Source: Membranipora membranacea
Taxonomy: Eukaryota > Bryozoa > Gymnolaemata > Cheilostomatida > Membraniporidae
Direction: 5' to 3'
Length of the DNA: 64,000 nt
Assembly: GCA_914767715.1 (NCBI GenBank)
Contig: OU612065.1
Coordinates: 17,732,001 to 17,796,000, forward strand
Made by a program: the position numbers and the translations under genes. Shown piece by piece: positions 24,735 through 36,224 of the stretch. Within the stretch, counting starts at the first letter, position 1, and each line of letters opens with the position of its first letter. The notes under the pieces were generated by a model. It did not search any database and was not told where the DNA came from. It was given only the letters and a program-made list of their open reading frames with translations.

Positions 24735-27700
24735 ATAACAATAAAAATAGCTTGGATTAAGGTGTCAGAGCAGGGAGAATTTCTCCCTGCTGCAGCTAAG
24801 ACTAAATATGAGACAATCAGATCTGGTTTTTCCAGATATCTCAAAAATTTAAAGAAACAGTGCTCCTCTGGGAAGGGAACTGATGATATCCCACTAGATA
24901 AGGACTTTGAGCATCTGGCCTGGCTTATGCCATTCATCAAGCATAGGTCAGAGAGTGAGAGTAATATCAAAAAGAAGAAGGCACTGGCCTCTCAGCTTGA
25001 GGAGTTTGTTGATGATGTGGCTGATCATGATGATGATGTTCAGGTCAATGATAAGCAGCCAGAGAGACCAGAGAGTGCAGTGAGTACTGGTACTGAGACA
25101 TCTTTAGGTAAGCAGAATATCAAGTTAAGGAAGCATTGGTCCTTAATTATGTATGGGCTATGTATTGTCAGATCAAATTAAGCATCGAGCAAACTTTAAC
25201 TTAGGAATATTTTGGTCAATTATATGAAGGAATCAACGCAGATTTTGTTATAATCTTGCTGGCTATAGGTATAGTATGAATCATTTTTTACAATTCTGCC
25301 CTCTGCTGGTAAAAAGCGTTATCTCATATTTTGATAATTTCGACTCAATTAAACTAATCCCTTATTTAAATGAAAACTAATTATCCAACAATGTTCTTCT
25401 TTTGGAAATTAAATAAAGGATTATTGATATGACATAATGGGATAATGTAAACTAATTATCAATTGTTTACTCTCAAGGAAATTTAATCTAAAGTTGGATA
25501 CCTCTGAATTATTAAAATATGAGATAACGCTTTTTACCAGCAGTGGGCAGAATTGTTAACCTCTGACCCCACAATGATTTTAATCCTTTATATGCATGCT
25601 ATGTAGTATTCAATAGAACATGAATCAGTTAGTATTTAACCCTATACAAGTCAGCACGTTTATTTAAACCTCTCACTATAAGCTACAACCCCAAGTGAAG
25701 ATAATTCTATCTATAACAATCAAACACGTACTGCGTCAGCCCTCATTCAACATTCATAACAAACAACAATATCATATATGGTGGAGCTGCCGGGTATAAT
25801 AATCTTCTAACTCAGAGACAAACTAGGAACTATACCAGTAACAGTGGAAGTCAGAAGGTGAAAAATGGATATGAATGTGGTAGCAATAAATGTGGTGGTA
25901 GCAGTAGTGGATTATGTGTAACAGACTGTGACAGGTGTGGTAAGTCACATATGAGTAGTGCTTGTTGTGCTTATGGTCGGACTTGTAGGGGCTGTGGGAG
26001 ACTGGGCACTATCGGTCCTGCTGTCTCTCTCGTGGTGCTGGACCTCGGGCTTGTGATGGAGCCGGCGCTGTTGCGGGAGGTTCTACACAGTAGCAATCAG
26101 CGGGCCCTGTCTGTGTCGACTGTTTGGGTTTGTTGTCTGAATGTCGGGTCCGGGTTTCCTTTGGCGGGTGGGCCAAACAGGCTTTGCTAGACACAGGGGA
26201 TCAATCATCATATATCACAACTAAAATATCAGAAAATAGTACTCCTAATAACTCTAAAATTTTATTAATCACATGTAACACTTCCACTAATAGTAGTGTA
26301 GGGAATATTAAGATTCTCATTAGGTATTAAACAGCTAGATTTTGACATAGGTATGTTAGCTGTTCTCAATTAATTCAAGTTGCTGATTTAATGAGATATG
26401 ATATGAGATATGATATAGTATCAGGTTAGATTCTATGGAATCACATAATAGACGTATACAATATAACAATAGTAAGTGTAGTCTGTATTTAGAGGGGCTG
26501 AGCAAAATTATTCTTTAACACACAAAGAGGGACTAGCCCTGGTTACAGCAGTAGAGAAATACAAACATTACCTTGCAGATAAACACTTTTTGGTGCTCAC
26601 TGACCACATTAGCCTCAAATGGTTGAAAAGCATAAAGGAAACTAAGGGCAGACTAGGTCGCTGGTCACTATTGCTTGAGCCGTACAACTATGACATCAAA
26701 CACAAATGTGGGAAAACTAATACCAATGCTGATTGCCTTTCCAGGAGGCCTTATGAGCAAACAGAACCACAAACACCGCTTGACCTTGTTGACAACCTTC
26801 CTGTGCTCACCACAATTTTGGGTGAATCAGACATTAAATGTGAATCACAAGCCGACAAACAAAGTAGTGGGTCTGCTAAACACACATATGATATTGTATC
26901 AGTATATTCAGAATATCTGATTCTAACCATTTTACACTTGTAGCACCATAATTACTTAGCTTTCTTTTATCCATACACTGTTACACACCCAGTCATATGC
27001 AGCAAGGCAATTATGTGCTAGTGTCAATTTAGCCACCGAAGTGGGCACTCTAGTGTGTACATCACCATCACACCACTGATTTTATGAGATACAATATCTT
27101 ACATCAGTACAGCAGACGCTGACTTTGTTACTATGTCAGCAGATCATACTCAACATTCTATTTAACCGTACTGTTTTCTATTCTACCAAACGGATAACAT
27201 CTACAATAGTTGTAAGTGCAGCTAGAATATTTGTTTGATATGATTATTTTGCTCTAGTAGTTTTTTGTCATCTTCAATACTTGAGGACAGATTGACAGCA
27301 CGTCAGCAGTAAATTCACCTTTACCACTTATTGTTGCTTTTCAATTAACGCAATGTGTTTGATAATATGATACTTGAATTGATCATTTAAAACACTGAGA
27401 TTCACTTTGTATTTCTGTGTAAATTTATTGCGCTTACAAATAAGCATGTATTTAGGATTTGTAACCATTTCTTTCAGATAAAGATCTACATCTATACGTT
27501 AATCATTAGACCAGATCTTAACTATTTATCCTACCTACTGTATGTTAACGGAGGGGCAGTATTTTTGTAAGTGTAATAATAATTATCATGTAACATCATT
27601 CTTTGCATTCAAATGTTTCATTCAATATGAATCGAATCGAATAGCAAGCAACACCTAACGTTATTGACAGCATAATAATTAATATTATCAAATTGTATTT

Positions 27701-30096
27701 CGCTGAGGCTGATTTTTCATACATATAGCACCTTTGCTTTGTATCATCACCACACTATGCCAGTTTTATTATTTACTTTGAATTTTATTATTCAGGGTAC
27801 CAGCTCGTGATATTACACAAATAAACGTCTGTGTTGCTAAAACTCTCCTGATATATTAACATACCGGTACAGATATAGAGTATGGGTGCAAAGGCATTAA
27901 TACAATAACAGCAGGAAAGAAAAGCCCCAAAATCTGAAAAAAAGAAAGAAGAGAAAACGAAATAAAATCAAAGGTGAATTTAGTTTGAAGCGATGTCTAG
28001 CGAGAAGGGAAGAGTTTGGTAATGCAGTGGTGACCTTAGAATTGCTGAAAAAAAAAGAGATCATTTTTACATGCATTACATCATAATCACTTATTAGTTC
28101 TAGCATTATTATTCAACCATTAGTCTAGTAATTAGTAATTATAATAATCACAAGTATCATTTTAGGCATCATTTTATTAGATTAGATTTGATTAGATAGG
28201 CAAACCTTTATACAGTCTTGCGTAAATACAGGGCCAACATCCATTTGATTAGGCGAGGCATGAGGACACGAATTTAGTGGATAGGACTAAATAAAAATAA
28301 ACAAAATAGATATTGGAATTTATCAGTGATATCAACAGCCAACTATGTAGGCTTGGCATAGCATTTCCTGTACTGGGCGGGTACATATCAACAGAATTTG
28401 ATTATCAACAGCCAACCATGTAGGCTTGGCATAGCATTTCCTGTACCGGGAGGGTACTTATCAATAGAATTTGATTATCAACAGCCAACCATGTAGGCTT
28501 GGCATAGCATTTCCTGTACCGGGAGGGTACTTATCAATAGAATTTGATTATCAACAGCCAACCATGTAGGCTTGGCATAACATTTCCTGTACCGGGAGGG
28601 TACTTATCAATATCAGGCTTAACAATAGCCAGTAACAATAGCAGTTAACAATTTATAAATAGCATTAGTCAAGTGACCTTTAGCCAATCATATTTAGGAG
28701 TTGTGATGCCATGTTGATGCGCGCCTGTGTCTGGGGATACTTAGTGTTGGTACTCCTGCCTGTGGGTTGTGGATTGGGCGTTTGGACTGCGCGCCCATTT
28801 TGTCGATATATGCTAGGCCTGTTCCTTGTGGCTTGTGTGGGAACTCCTGTTGCTGTGGGGTCTCTCTCATGTCTGTGCCCTTGCTCCGCCGGAGTGGCGG
28901 AGGGCTGTGTAGTGGTCTGTCTTCCTGTGCTGCTGCATTGCTGGCTGTGGCACGATCGGCATTCCTTGTGCGTGACTTGGTGTGTCTTATTATTTTTGGA
29001 TAGCAGTCAGCATCTTTTTATCATGCAATATTTTTATTTATGCAATTTAATCTTTAGTAAACCAGTTTAACCACACATGTGTGTTGGAAGCAAAACGAGT
29101 TTTATTTTGGTTATTATTAGAGTTTTCTTTTGAGAGACCAATTTTGATCAAGAAAGAAGAGGCAAATATAGTATGAATCATTTTTTACAATTGTTAACCT
29201 CTGACCCCACAATGATTTTAATCCTTTATATGCATGCTATGTAGTATTCAATAGAACATGAATCAGTTAGTGTTTAACCCTATACAAGTCAGCACGTTTA
29301 TTTAAACCTCTCACTATAAGCTACAACCCCAAGTAAAGATAATTCTATCTATAACAATCAAACACGTACTGCGTCAGCCCTCATTCAACATTCATAACAA
29401 ACAACAATATCATATAGGCAAGGAACTGCTATAGAGCTGAGTGGAAACAGCTGATAATTTTCTGCTGTTGCTTCACCCATGTATAGTCATCATTTTGGTG
29501 TATTCCAGGCCAGATTATTAAAAATGACGGTTTTTTACAGGTGCCAGTAATAATGACCACGAAACTTCATCGGAGTGTATTGTTACAGGAAAGAAACGGA
29601 AAACTACTGTAAGATCCTGGTGCATTGTTTCCTGATACTTTGAACAACCCTATCAAAAAGAGGAAATTATTGTAATATTAACTTGATATTATACCAAGAT
29701 TGTATAAACTCCTTGGTGTAACAGTTGGCTTTCTACTGCTGGCCTGGATGCAAATTTATCATTCTGTTGAGAAGTAATGATATAAACTTGAATTTGGTGA
29801 CGCTTGGACAAAATTTTGCTAACATTGAATTCAGGTTTTTACAGCATGTGCGAAATGGAAATGTACACCCCATAGGATAACAACAGTGCTCTTGATATTT
29901 TTTCCGGACTTCGCCCGCAGGTCCTGTGACGATGGAGTTATTACTGAAGGCCATCAGGCAGCTGGAGCAGTCCAACGCTCCATCTTCTGACACAAACGAA
30001 GAAGTTGGTGACAACGCCAGCTTCTTCAAATCTATGTTGATAAAAGTCAAAAAGCTGAATCCTGACATCAGCTGCTCTTTCAGCAGGAGATGTTGG
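24735..30096 (+). CDS. MADF/BESS-type DNA-binding protein gene (partial model)
   Basis: Three exons are seen: 24735-25107, 29541-29608 and 29921-30096. Exon 1 encodes the C-terminal half of a MADF-like domain (TKYETIRSGFSRYLKNLKKQ, FEHLAWLMPFIKHR) followed by an acidic linker. Exon 2 joins exon 1 in frame (GKKRKTT). Exon 3 ends in a BESS-like motif (FFKSMLIKVKKL). MADF-BESS proteins are Myb/SANT-related transcription factors or partners of PIF/Harbinger transposases; which applies here is unknown. The phase between exons 2 and 3 does not fit, so a small exon or a lesion is probably missing, and the 5' start was not found. Intron 1 (4.4 kb) contains a complete LTR element. Confidence 0.55.
25270..25775 (+). 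repeat. 5' LTR, interrupted by a MITE
   Basis: Begins TATAGTATGAATC and ends CAATATCAT. Subtracting the 255-bp MITE and its duplicated AATT leaves exactly 247 bp, the length of the 3' LTR. Confidence 0.85.
25296..25550. mobile_element. 255-bp MITE nested in the 5' LTR
   Basis: Terminal inverted repeats of ~44 bp start CTGCCCTCTGCTGGTAAAAA at the left and end TTTTTACCAGCAGTGGGCAG at the right, with two mismatches over the arm. The target AATT is duplicated at 25292-25295 and 25551-25554. The 3' LTR carries the uninterrupted site (ACAATTGTTAACC) with one AATT, which is direct proof of insertion. The transposase superfamily is not certain from a 4-bp duplication. Confidence 0.9.
25779..25794 (+). 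promoter_or_regulatory. Putative tRNA primer-binding site
   Basis: TGGTGGAGCTGCCGGG is complementary to a tRNA 3' end of the form CCCGGCAGCTCCACCA and starts three bases after the LTR, the expected place for first-strand priming. Confidence 0.6.
25858..26330 (+). pseudogene. Gag zinc-knuckle and aspartic protease remnant
   Basis: The first open frame encodes CDRCGKSHMSSACCAYGRTC followed by RGCGRLG, the double zinc-knuckle pattern of Gypsy nucleocapsids. A second frame encodes FGGWAKQALLDTGDQSSYIT, with the DTG motif of a retroelement protease. A frame change separates the two. It lies inside the LTR element, between primer site and RNase H. Confidence 0.7.
26499..26940 (+). pseudogene. Retroelement RNase H fragment
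   Basis: The frame encodes YSLTHKEGLALVTAVEKYKH, HFLVLTDHISLKWL, GRLGRWSLLLEPYNYDIKH and NTNADCLSRRP, the usual order at the end of Gypsy RNase H, then a spacer. The reverse transcriptase that should precede it and the integrase that should follow are absent; only ~170 bases separate it from the protease remnant, so an internal deletion is inferred. Confidence 0.8.
26941..28325 (+). other. Non-coding internal region of the LTR element
   Basis: AT-rich sequence with no coding trace or RNA that I can support. It replaces the integrase region of a complete element. Confidence 0.5.
28331..28615 (+). repeat. 73-bp tandem repeat, four copies, inside the LTR element
   Basis: The unit ATCAACAGCCAAC ... 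GGCTTGGCATAGCATTTCCT ... GGGAGGGTACTTATCAATAG recurs at 28331, 28404, 28477 and 28550, a constant 73-bp period. Units differ by one or two bases; the last is cut before the spacer. Confidence 0.9.
29167..29413 (+). repeat. 3' LTR (247 bp)
   Basis: It matches the 5' LTR except for two substitutions (AGTATTTAACC/AGTGTTTAACC and AAGTGAAGAT/AAGTAAAGAT) and lacks the MITE. Confidence 0.9.
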
Positions 30097-30668
30097 GTAA
30101 GTATGCTGAGATTTTCCGGTGTCAGAATGCACCAGCATAGCAGAACCCATGTTACTAAAATGTAAATTATGCTGGTAATTTTGGGACCCCATCAAGCTCT
30201 TATCAACCTTATACTGATTCAATGCCTCCTCCTCCACCTCAGGTTTCGACCCCAACAAGCTCTCAGCGTACTTACAAAAATCTTTGATTTTTATTTACTA
30301 CTTGATCTCACAATTTATCTTCACAAATACTTGATATATAATATTATTACCAGGATGGTTTTTTTGCTTCCGATACCAGTAGATTTAAAACTCAGTCTTA
30401 AGCAGAATACTCATACATTTAACTTTTACAAAGATACAGTATTAGTTTTTTTACTTCCCATATCAGTAGATTATGAACACAGTCTCAATCAGAATACTCA
30501 TAACTTTTACCAAGATACACTATTAGTTTTTTTTACTTCCCATATCAGTAGATTATAACCACAGTCTCAGTCCAGACTACTCGATACATTCATCTCTTTC
30601 CAAGAACATTATCTCCTGTCCTAATATTGAAATATATTTATCTATATTTCCTACCGTTAAGCATGTAT
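30097..30668. repeat. Spacer with a short ~85-bp tandem duplication
   Basis: Between about 30350 and 30560 a unit with CCAGTAGATTTAAAACTCAG, AGAATACTCATA and AAGATACA recurs two to three times, with growing divergence. The rest of the spacer is AT-rich and unassigned. Confidence 0.5.
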
Positions 30669-31190
30669 GTATTATCAGTCGAAAATGATTCACACATCTA
30701 TGTTTACAGCGTTGTCCACAGAATAAGCCTTTAAGATTGCAAAATACCATTTCTATTATTGAGAATAAATTCTAGTTTACTATATGTTTTATCATTTGTT
30801 GGTTTTTCCGTCTCAGCCTGTAGAAAGTCCGATCAGCACACTGATGATAAAGTAAGAACGTTTATAGGATGGTCCGGGGACATTTTTAGTCAGTTGGATG
30901 AGGGTCGCCGCCAGCTGTTTCCTGTTATACCAATGTTGCATTATGCTTGTGACCGAAGAGTAATTACGTTCCTTAGAGCAAGGTCTATGGGAAACTCTCC
31001 TTTGCTACTACGTAATAACCTGGTCGAGCTTTACACAAAGTAGTGGATGCGCCGTGTTGGAGCCTATTTATCTGACTGTGCTCAGTATCAGAGCAGTATC
31101 GCTGCCAGGTATGTGTGGAATAGTTTTACACCTCAGGGGTAGGCTATATTTGGTACCCTGTGTTGAGGGAGTTATTTGATCCCCAGGCCC
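30669..31190 (+). pseudogene. Degenerate gene fragment, copy 2 of the dispersed duplication
   Basis: The better-preserved partner of 14723-15360. After the GTCTCAG acceptor (~30817) the exon encodes CRKSDQHTDDKVRTFIGWSG, QLFPVIPMLHYACDRRVITF, RARSMGNSPLLLRNNLVELY, then a stop where a Glu codon would be expected, and WMRRVGAYLSDCAQYQSSIA before a GTATGTG donor. The family is not identified. It sits 1.1 kb upstream of transposase remnants in the same orientation. Confidence 0.6.
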
Positions 31191-32199
31191 ACCTTATTTT
31201 TAAGGTACTCAGCAGAACAAGATGTATTTGACGAGCCCCCAGCCCTCGAAGAGCCCCCCCCCCCCCTAGGCGATAAGATGTCTACGACTTTGGCCAGTAC
31301 CTCAAGCTAGACTCAACTAAGATGGTAAGTAGGAGCAACCTGCTTTAAAATTAAAACAATTATCAGTTTCTTTAACAGCTTTGCGGTGATAAAAGGGCAA
31401 CACGATGTCGATGTCGAAGCGTGCAGTGTATATTTTGTCATTGATTCGCATGATTCTATGTGCTAGCTTCAGCTTTGATAATAATGTGGTAACTGCTATG
31501 ATTCAATGCGTTATTACAGTCCGGTATAGCAAGTTTAGTATTGTGACATGTGACTGGTGCACCCTTAATATGCTGCTGATCTCTCTGCAGAGTCTTCTCA
31601 TGTGTGTGTTTTCTCCAGGAATAAAAAAAAAGTTGGCGATGTCAAAGGAATATCGAACTGATTGCACTAATATTGGCAGTGAGTTGCTAAAAGTAGTGAA
31701 AATGTTAAGTGGGCCTCCTCAGCTCAGGTATTTGGCAAGATGGGTGAACAACCAACAAAAATTTAAGAGTATGACTTGAGAAAAAACTAAATCATGGTAG
31801 AGAGAAGCATGGTCTTAATGAACCATGTGAAACTTTTCCAAGAAACTGCATGGATAGAGATTTACATCAACCATCTGGCAGGTTTCCTATATCGATGGAA
31901 AAAAATTACAAGCGGAACTCAGCATGATATGCAGTAGAAAATATTGGATACACATATGGAAGTGGGCATTCATGATGATACTTTCTACATATTATTTCGG
32001 CCAAAATATATTGATGGTCTAGCTGATCAAATTAAACTCAACTTTGCTGTTACCTCTCTGGTCCTGTCAAAATAACTGGATGAAATTAGTATAATTTCAT
32101 CTAATAGGTAAGTGAGTACCACTGAAGAAGTGCTGAGAGTATATCAACTCTCAACCTTATTCTATTACAGGTCTATTACCTACTGTCTCGATGAATCAA
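31191..32199 (+). other. Spacer with shared intron sequence and fragments
   Basis: 31541-31620 (CTTAATATGCTGCTGATCT through TTCTCCAG) is homologous to 24652-24734, the sequence upstream of the MADF exon, although the following exon sequence differs. A polycytosine run lies at ~31255-31267. A short open frame after the acceptor (MSKEYRTDCTNIGSELLKV) is not identifiable. Confidence 0.45.
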
Positions 32200-33260
32200 T
32201 TGTAAGGAAGCATATTGTATGTGAGAAATACTATCTCCAAACACTTGGCTACAATGTAAGGCTAATATTGCTGTGATTCAGGCCACCCCAGACCAGAGAG
32301 TTGAATCGAATGAGCGACACATCAAGATAGACACTCACATCAGGTTATATAATCCCTGCATCTCGCATTACCGCAGGGCTCATGCATCAAACCGTCTTTA
32401 TTTGCCACCTGAACTGATTATCAATAGCATGCACAAGAATATTCTCTAGTCCTATCCTGAGTACAAAACAAACTACACAACATATATGCGAAGGGTGAAC
32501 TCTTTGCTAAATTATGTGAATAGGAATACGTGTGTGCTCTGCACTTAAAAACTCCCCAATCCACGAGCCACCATTAATGATAAATGTACCAAGGAAAACT
32601 GCCAGCTATGCAGTGATTTAGCCATTCATCCCGAGAAGCTTATGTAAGAGACGGAGAGACAGTGGAGCATGATACGATAGTAAGAGTGTAGATTTACAGG
32701 TGGTGATGCCGCCACGACTGCCCAAGTTAGAATCTGCACGCTCACGCGGCGTCCTGTAGGCTTTAATCACACTTTAATTGCACCCGTGAAAAGCTACAGC
32801 GCAGCAGGAATAAGGTCAGTCGGTGTTATGGCATGAGGGCGTAATTGGCAGGAAATGCGAGGTCTTCACATCAGCAGTGATGTTGGCTCTGGAAAAGGAT
32901 CGACATTACAAACATGTTGTCTACTACATGGACATTAATTGCTCTGGGCAAAATAAAAATTACACACTATGTACAGCAATCTTAGATAAGATGAACAGGG
33001 ACACCTCAGAGAAAACGGTGACACGTCAGTATCTGCAGGCTGGACATACATGATGAGTGTGGACAACTTCCATGCAAGAACGGAGTAAGAGATGAAACAA
33101 AGTGTTAATGTTTACAATTTTGATGACTTTTTTAAGTACGTCAAAACAGCCGGGGCATATGTCATTGTGCCTAGTTTCAAGGATTTCAGTAATTATTAAG
33201 CTGCGGACAGTAAGGCTAAACTAGCAAAACCAGGAAGACCTTATCACTGTCAAATATTAG
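32200..33260 (+). pseudogene. Decayed DDE-type transposase-like gene of an uncharacterised family
   Basis: Pieces read in several plus-strand frames: IRLYNPCISHYRRAHASNRL with YLPPELI and MHKNIL (~32340-32450), PPRLPKLESA (~32710), LWHEGVIGRKCEVFTS then YKHVVYYMDINCSGQNKNYT (32826-32960), QYLQAGHT, and MSVDNFHARTE..EMKQSVNVYNF. The order matches a metazoan family of uncharacterised proteins with a conserved D-N-C-S-G-Q-N-K-N stretch and a YL..GHT motif, which I recall as transposase-like; the exact superfamily is uncertain. Several stops and frame changes show it is a pseudogene. In the DN(C)SGQNKN motif an extra residue (DINCSGQ) is present. Confidence 0.55.
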
Positions 33261-36120
33261 CATTGTTTAGACTTGCTAGCCAAATCAAAACAAATCTGCC
33301 TCATTTTTAGAATCACTTAACAGCTGTTGAGTTTATGCATGACACCACTGTGTTTTCACCCACCAGCACTTCTATCAAATTTATTTTTGTTTCCCACAGT
33401 TCATTATATACATACTACTCAATTACCCGATGATACCTTTAGCAAAATCTCAACTCACTGTTTTTTAACATCCAATATCCATTTCTCTTTTCAACTGTTC
33501 ATGATATACATTTTTTCAATTGATCGATACCTCTAGCCGAATCTCAAGTCGTGTTTTACCAACCAAAATATACATTTTATTCATATTAATCGAAGGTACC
33601 AGTTTATTACATACACACAGCATATACTCTCACTTATATTCTCATTAGTTGATGTATGGCCAATCAAAACACTGTACATACACCGTACACAATCCATTAT
33701 TTTATTTATTATGAACTGATTATTTCATTTTGTTTGGTACCATGACTGACTCTCTAGGCATCTCTCTCATAGACAAAAAAGCATGCAACGTCGTTTGGGA
33801 GAAACAGAGGATGCATGATAAAAATATCAGGGATCTACGTGGTGTGGAACTATACACTCCAACAAGACTACCCTACAGAAAGGAAATGTGGCCTTGACGT
33901 TTGATAGATATGATCAAGTTTCCTCATCATTGAAGTTCTTCCATCTACAGCTGAACAGGTTTGTGCCAGGTGAGCAAACGTACATTAAACAAATAAATTG
34001 GATGACGTATCTCGATCAGTGACCCCACCATGTTCCAGTTGCATGTAGAATAAAAAGTAAAATATGGTCATTAGGTTGCGGCCATTAGGTTGCGGCCTTG
34101 CAATCTGAAACGGTACTCCTATTTTGAATGGCAAGCCCCACAGCAAGTGCTGCACATAATACAGACGTGCATGTTGAAAGGTTTACACCGTTGGAACCTG
34201 AACAGATTCCAGCAACACCAGGGAGTTCACTGTCACAGTTATGACACCAAACAGAAACATTTCATGGTGACAGCAAGTCAGAAGATCTTTGGGCACACTG
34301 TGATACCAGTACCCGAGCTTCCAGCTCCGTATACAGGTTTGTAATGACATGCAAGCGTTAATCCTGTCCATAAGCATAATGTCGCTGTGGATACTTGTAT
34401 TTGTGACAAAACTGATTACACTGGCTTGCTGGCACCTTATTGTGAAGGCGATACGAAGGCTACTTGTATGTCTACAGATTTCTGATGATCAGAGCAACAA
34501 GTGCAAATTTGGTCCCACATTTTCACAGGTGAGCTTATCAGTAAGGAGAACCTCCTTTCCCAGACTGGAAAACTCCATGCCAGTGGTTGTAGACTACCTC
34601 AATCTATCTGCTATCCACGATGAAAGTGAAGGTTAATATGATATGGATTCCGCCAAAGGTGATAAAGAATCTGGTGGTTTTTAAGATAGCATCAACCAAC
34701 TACCTAATGCTATACCCCTTTCATCGAAAAATCAAGACTTGAAGATTCAACCGCCTTGACTATAAACACTATAACTTCACATCTAAAGAAACTGAGACTT
34801 AATACCCTATCACCTGCATACTACTTTTCAGAGACTTTAATCAACTTCCAATCAAGGTGAACTATACTATCAAATAATCAAGAAACGTACACGTACATAA
34901 AATAATAAAATAAGTATAAATTGCTCACGATTACTCAATGTTTCTGTTATTTTAGGAGGAATGAACAGGAGTCAGTCAGTCAAATGCTAAGAGATTTAAA
35001 CCCACGGATAGTTCATCAGCAGTTGAAGTCAAGTTAGTTAACTCTACCCTTCATTTAAGGCGTGTGGATAAAACACATACCCCTCATCGTGTGCATCATA
35101 GCACGGAACTGTTTTAAAAGATCACAACTCTTACTTTTATGGCAGTAGTTGTCATTTAATGCCATTACTATTGTGATGGTTTTCAATTTCCGCAGTTTAT
35201 TTATTGTTATGTCATTTTTGACAGGTATACCAGAGGATAACGTGTCGAAGCTAGTGTAAACAGTGCTGGAGAAGAACAAGGAGGAGAACAAACTACCGGA
35301 GTCAGCAAGCAAGCAAGTTGGAGCTGACGGAAGTGTTGAAGAAGAGGAATTTCATGTTAACACAGAATTCATTACACCTGATCCTGTTGTTGAGCAGCAA
35401 GTGTGAGATTGATAAACCATTAGAAATGGTTTACAATATGATCATGGAGCGCTATGAAATTAATTTTAGCGCATCATTCTTTGAAACCGCTTCATTTCAT
35501 GAGGCAAAATATGGGAAAGTTGTTAGTCTTATGTGATTTTAATTTGATACAACATATTATACTTGCAACCCTGTCAACTGTAAAATCTGATGGCTCATAG
35601 TTGTCCTCACATGTTGAAAGGAAAGACAACTGATACAAATTGTAGCAAGCGTTACTTGATCGATCATTCCTGCCAGAAGTCTACATTATAATTTCATTGT
35701 TCCATTAGAATGAAATAACTGCCTCTATACCCTGAAGTTTGTTTTTGAGTACACACATTCTTACAGGATATTACCCAATCCTTCAAAAGTGCAACATCAC
35801 TTCAGTCCATTCAATTATGTTATGGCATAGTCCAAACTGGCCATTGTAGATCACTTGAGAGCCTAGAAGAGGAGTCTGAGGATGAAAGGTAGCCTACTAC
35901 CTACTCAGTTTCAACAGCAAGAATGAAACATAGTGGGTGCCATGAACTTGCAAAAATAATTCTTGATCAGTGTCAGTAGCAAGCGTAATACTGCAGTAAA
36001 TTTCTTCTCTGAATGGATTCTTGTTTAGCATGTACCACCAGGTTATGAAATAATGTTAAGGATTCGAGTCTTCTTCACTTGCTTTGAGCACTAAGTTACT
36101 ATTCCAAATGCATGCCAAAT
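33261..36120. other. Mostly unassigned, degenerate element-derived sequence
   Basis: Short plus-strand frames occur (33741-33893, 34090-34341, 35318-35533) without a recognisable domain. 34300-34640 read in a second frame gives YTGLLAPYCEGDTKAT and LISKENLLSQTGKLHASGCR, which look like decayed protein sequence. No feature can be named. Confidence 0.35.
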
Positions 36121-36224
36121 CTTGCTGCAATTTCAGTCAAAAATATTTTATCATCTCCTCGAGAGGATCATTAGCTTCATACTACACATCTCTAAATTCT
36201 TCTTAATTTTACCATTGCATCTCA

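Larger units (their letters stand above)
25265..29418 (+). mobile_element. Gypsy-like LTR retrotransposon, internally deleted, with TSD
   Basis: The element spans 25270-29413 and is flanked by the direct repeat ATAGG (25265-25269 and 29414-29418). Apart from a later MITE insertion both LTRs are 247 bp and differ at two positions. A primer-binding-site-like TGGTGGAGCTGCCGGG lies 3 bases after the 5' LTR, and a purine run (AGAAAGAAGAGGCAAA, 29151-29166) precedes the 3' LTR. Zinc-knuckle, protease and RNase H pieces remain, but no reverse transcriptase core or integrase is seen, so it must have moved with proteins from another copy. It lies in an intron of the MADF gene in the same orientation. 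Confidence 0.85.

Noticed and set aside
25265-25274. Alternative 5-bp duplication TATAG for the LTR element
   Set aside because: TATAG is present at the start of both LTRs, so it belongs to the LTR; ATAGG fits the outer flanks on both sides.
28711-29070. 119-codon cysteine-rich plus-strand frame
   Set aside because: It lies just before the 3' LTR, has no family resemblance, and an overlapping second frame is equally open; composition explains it.
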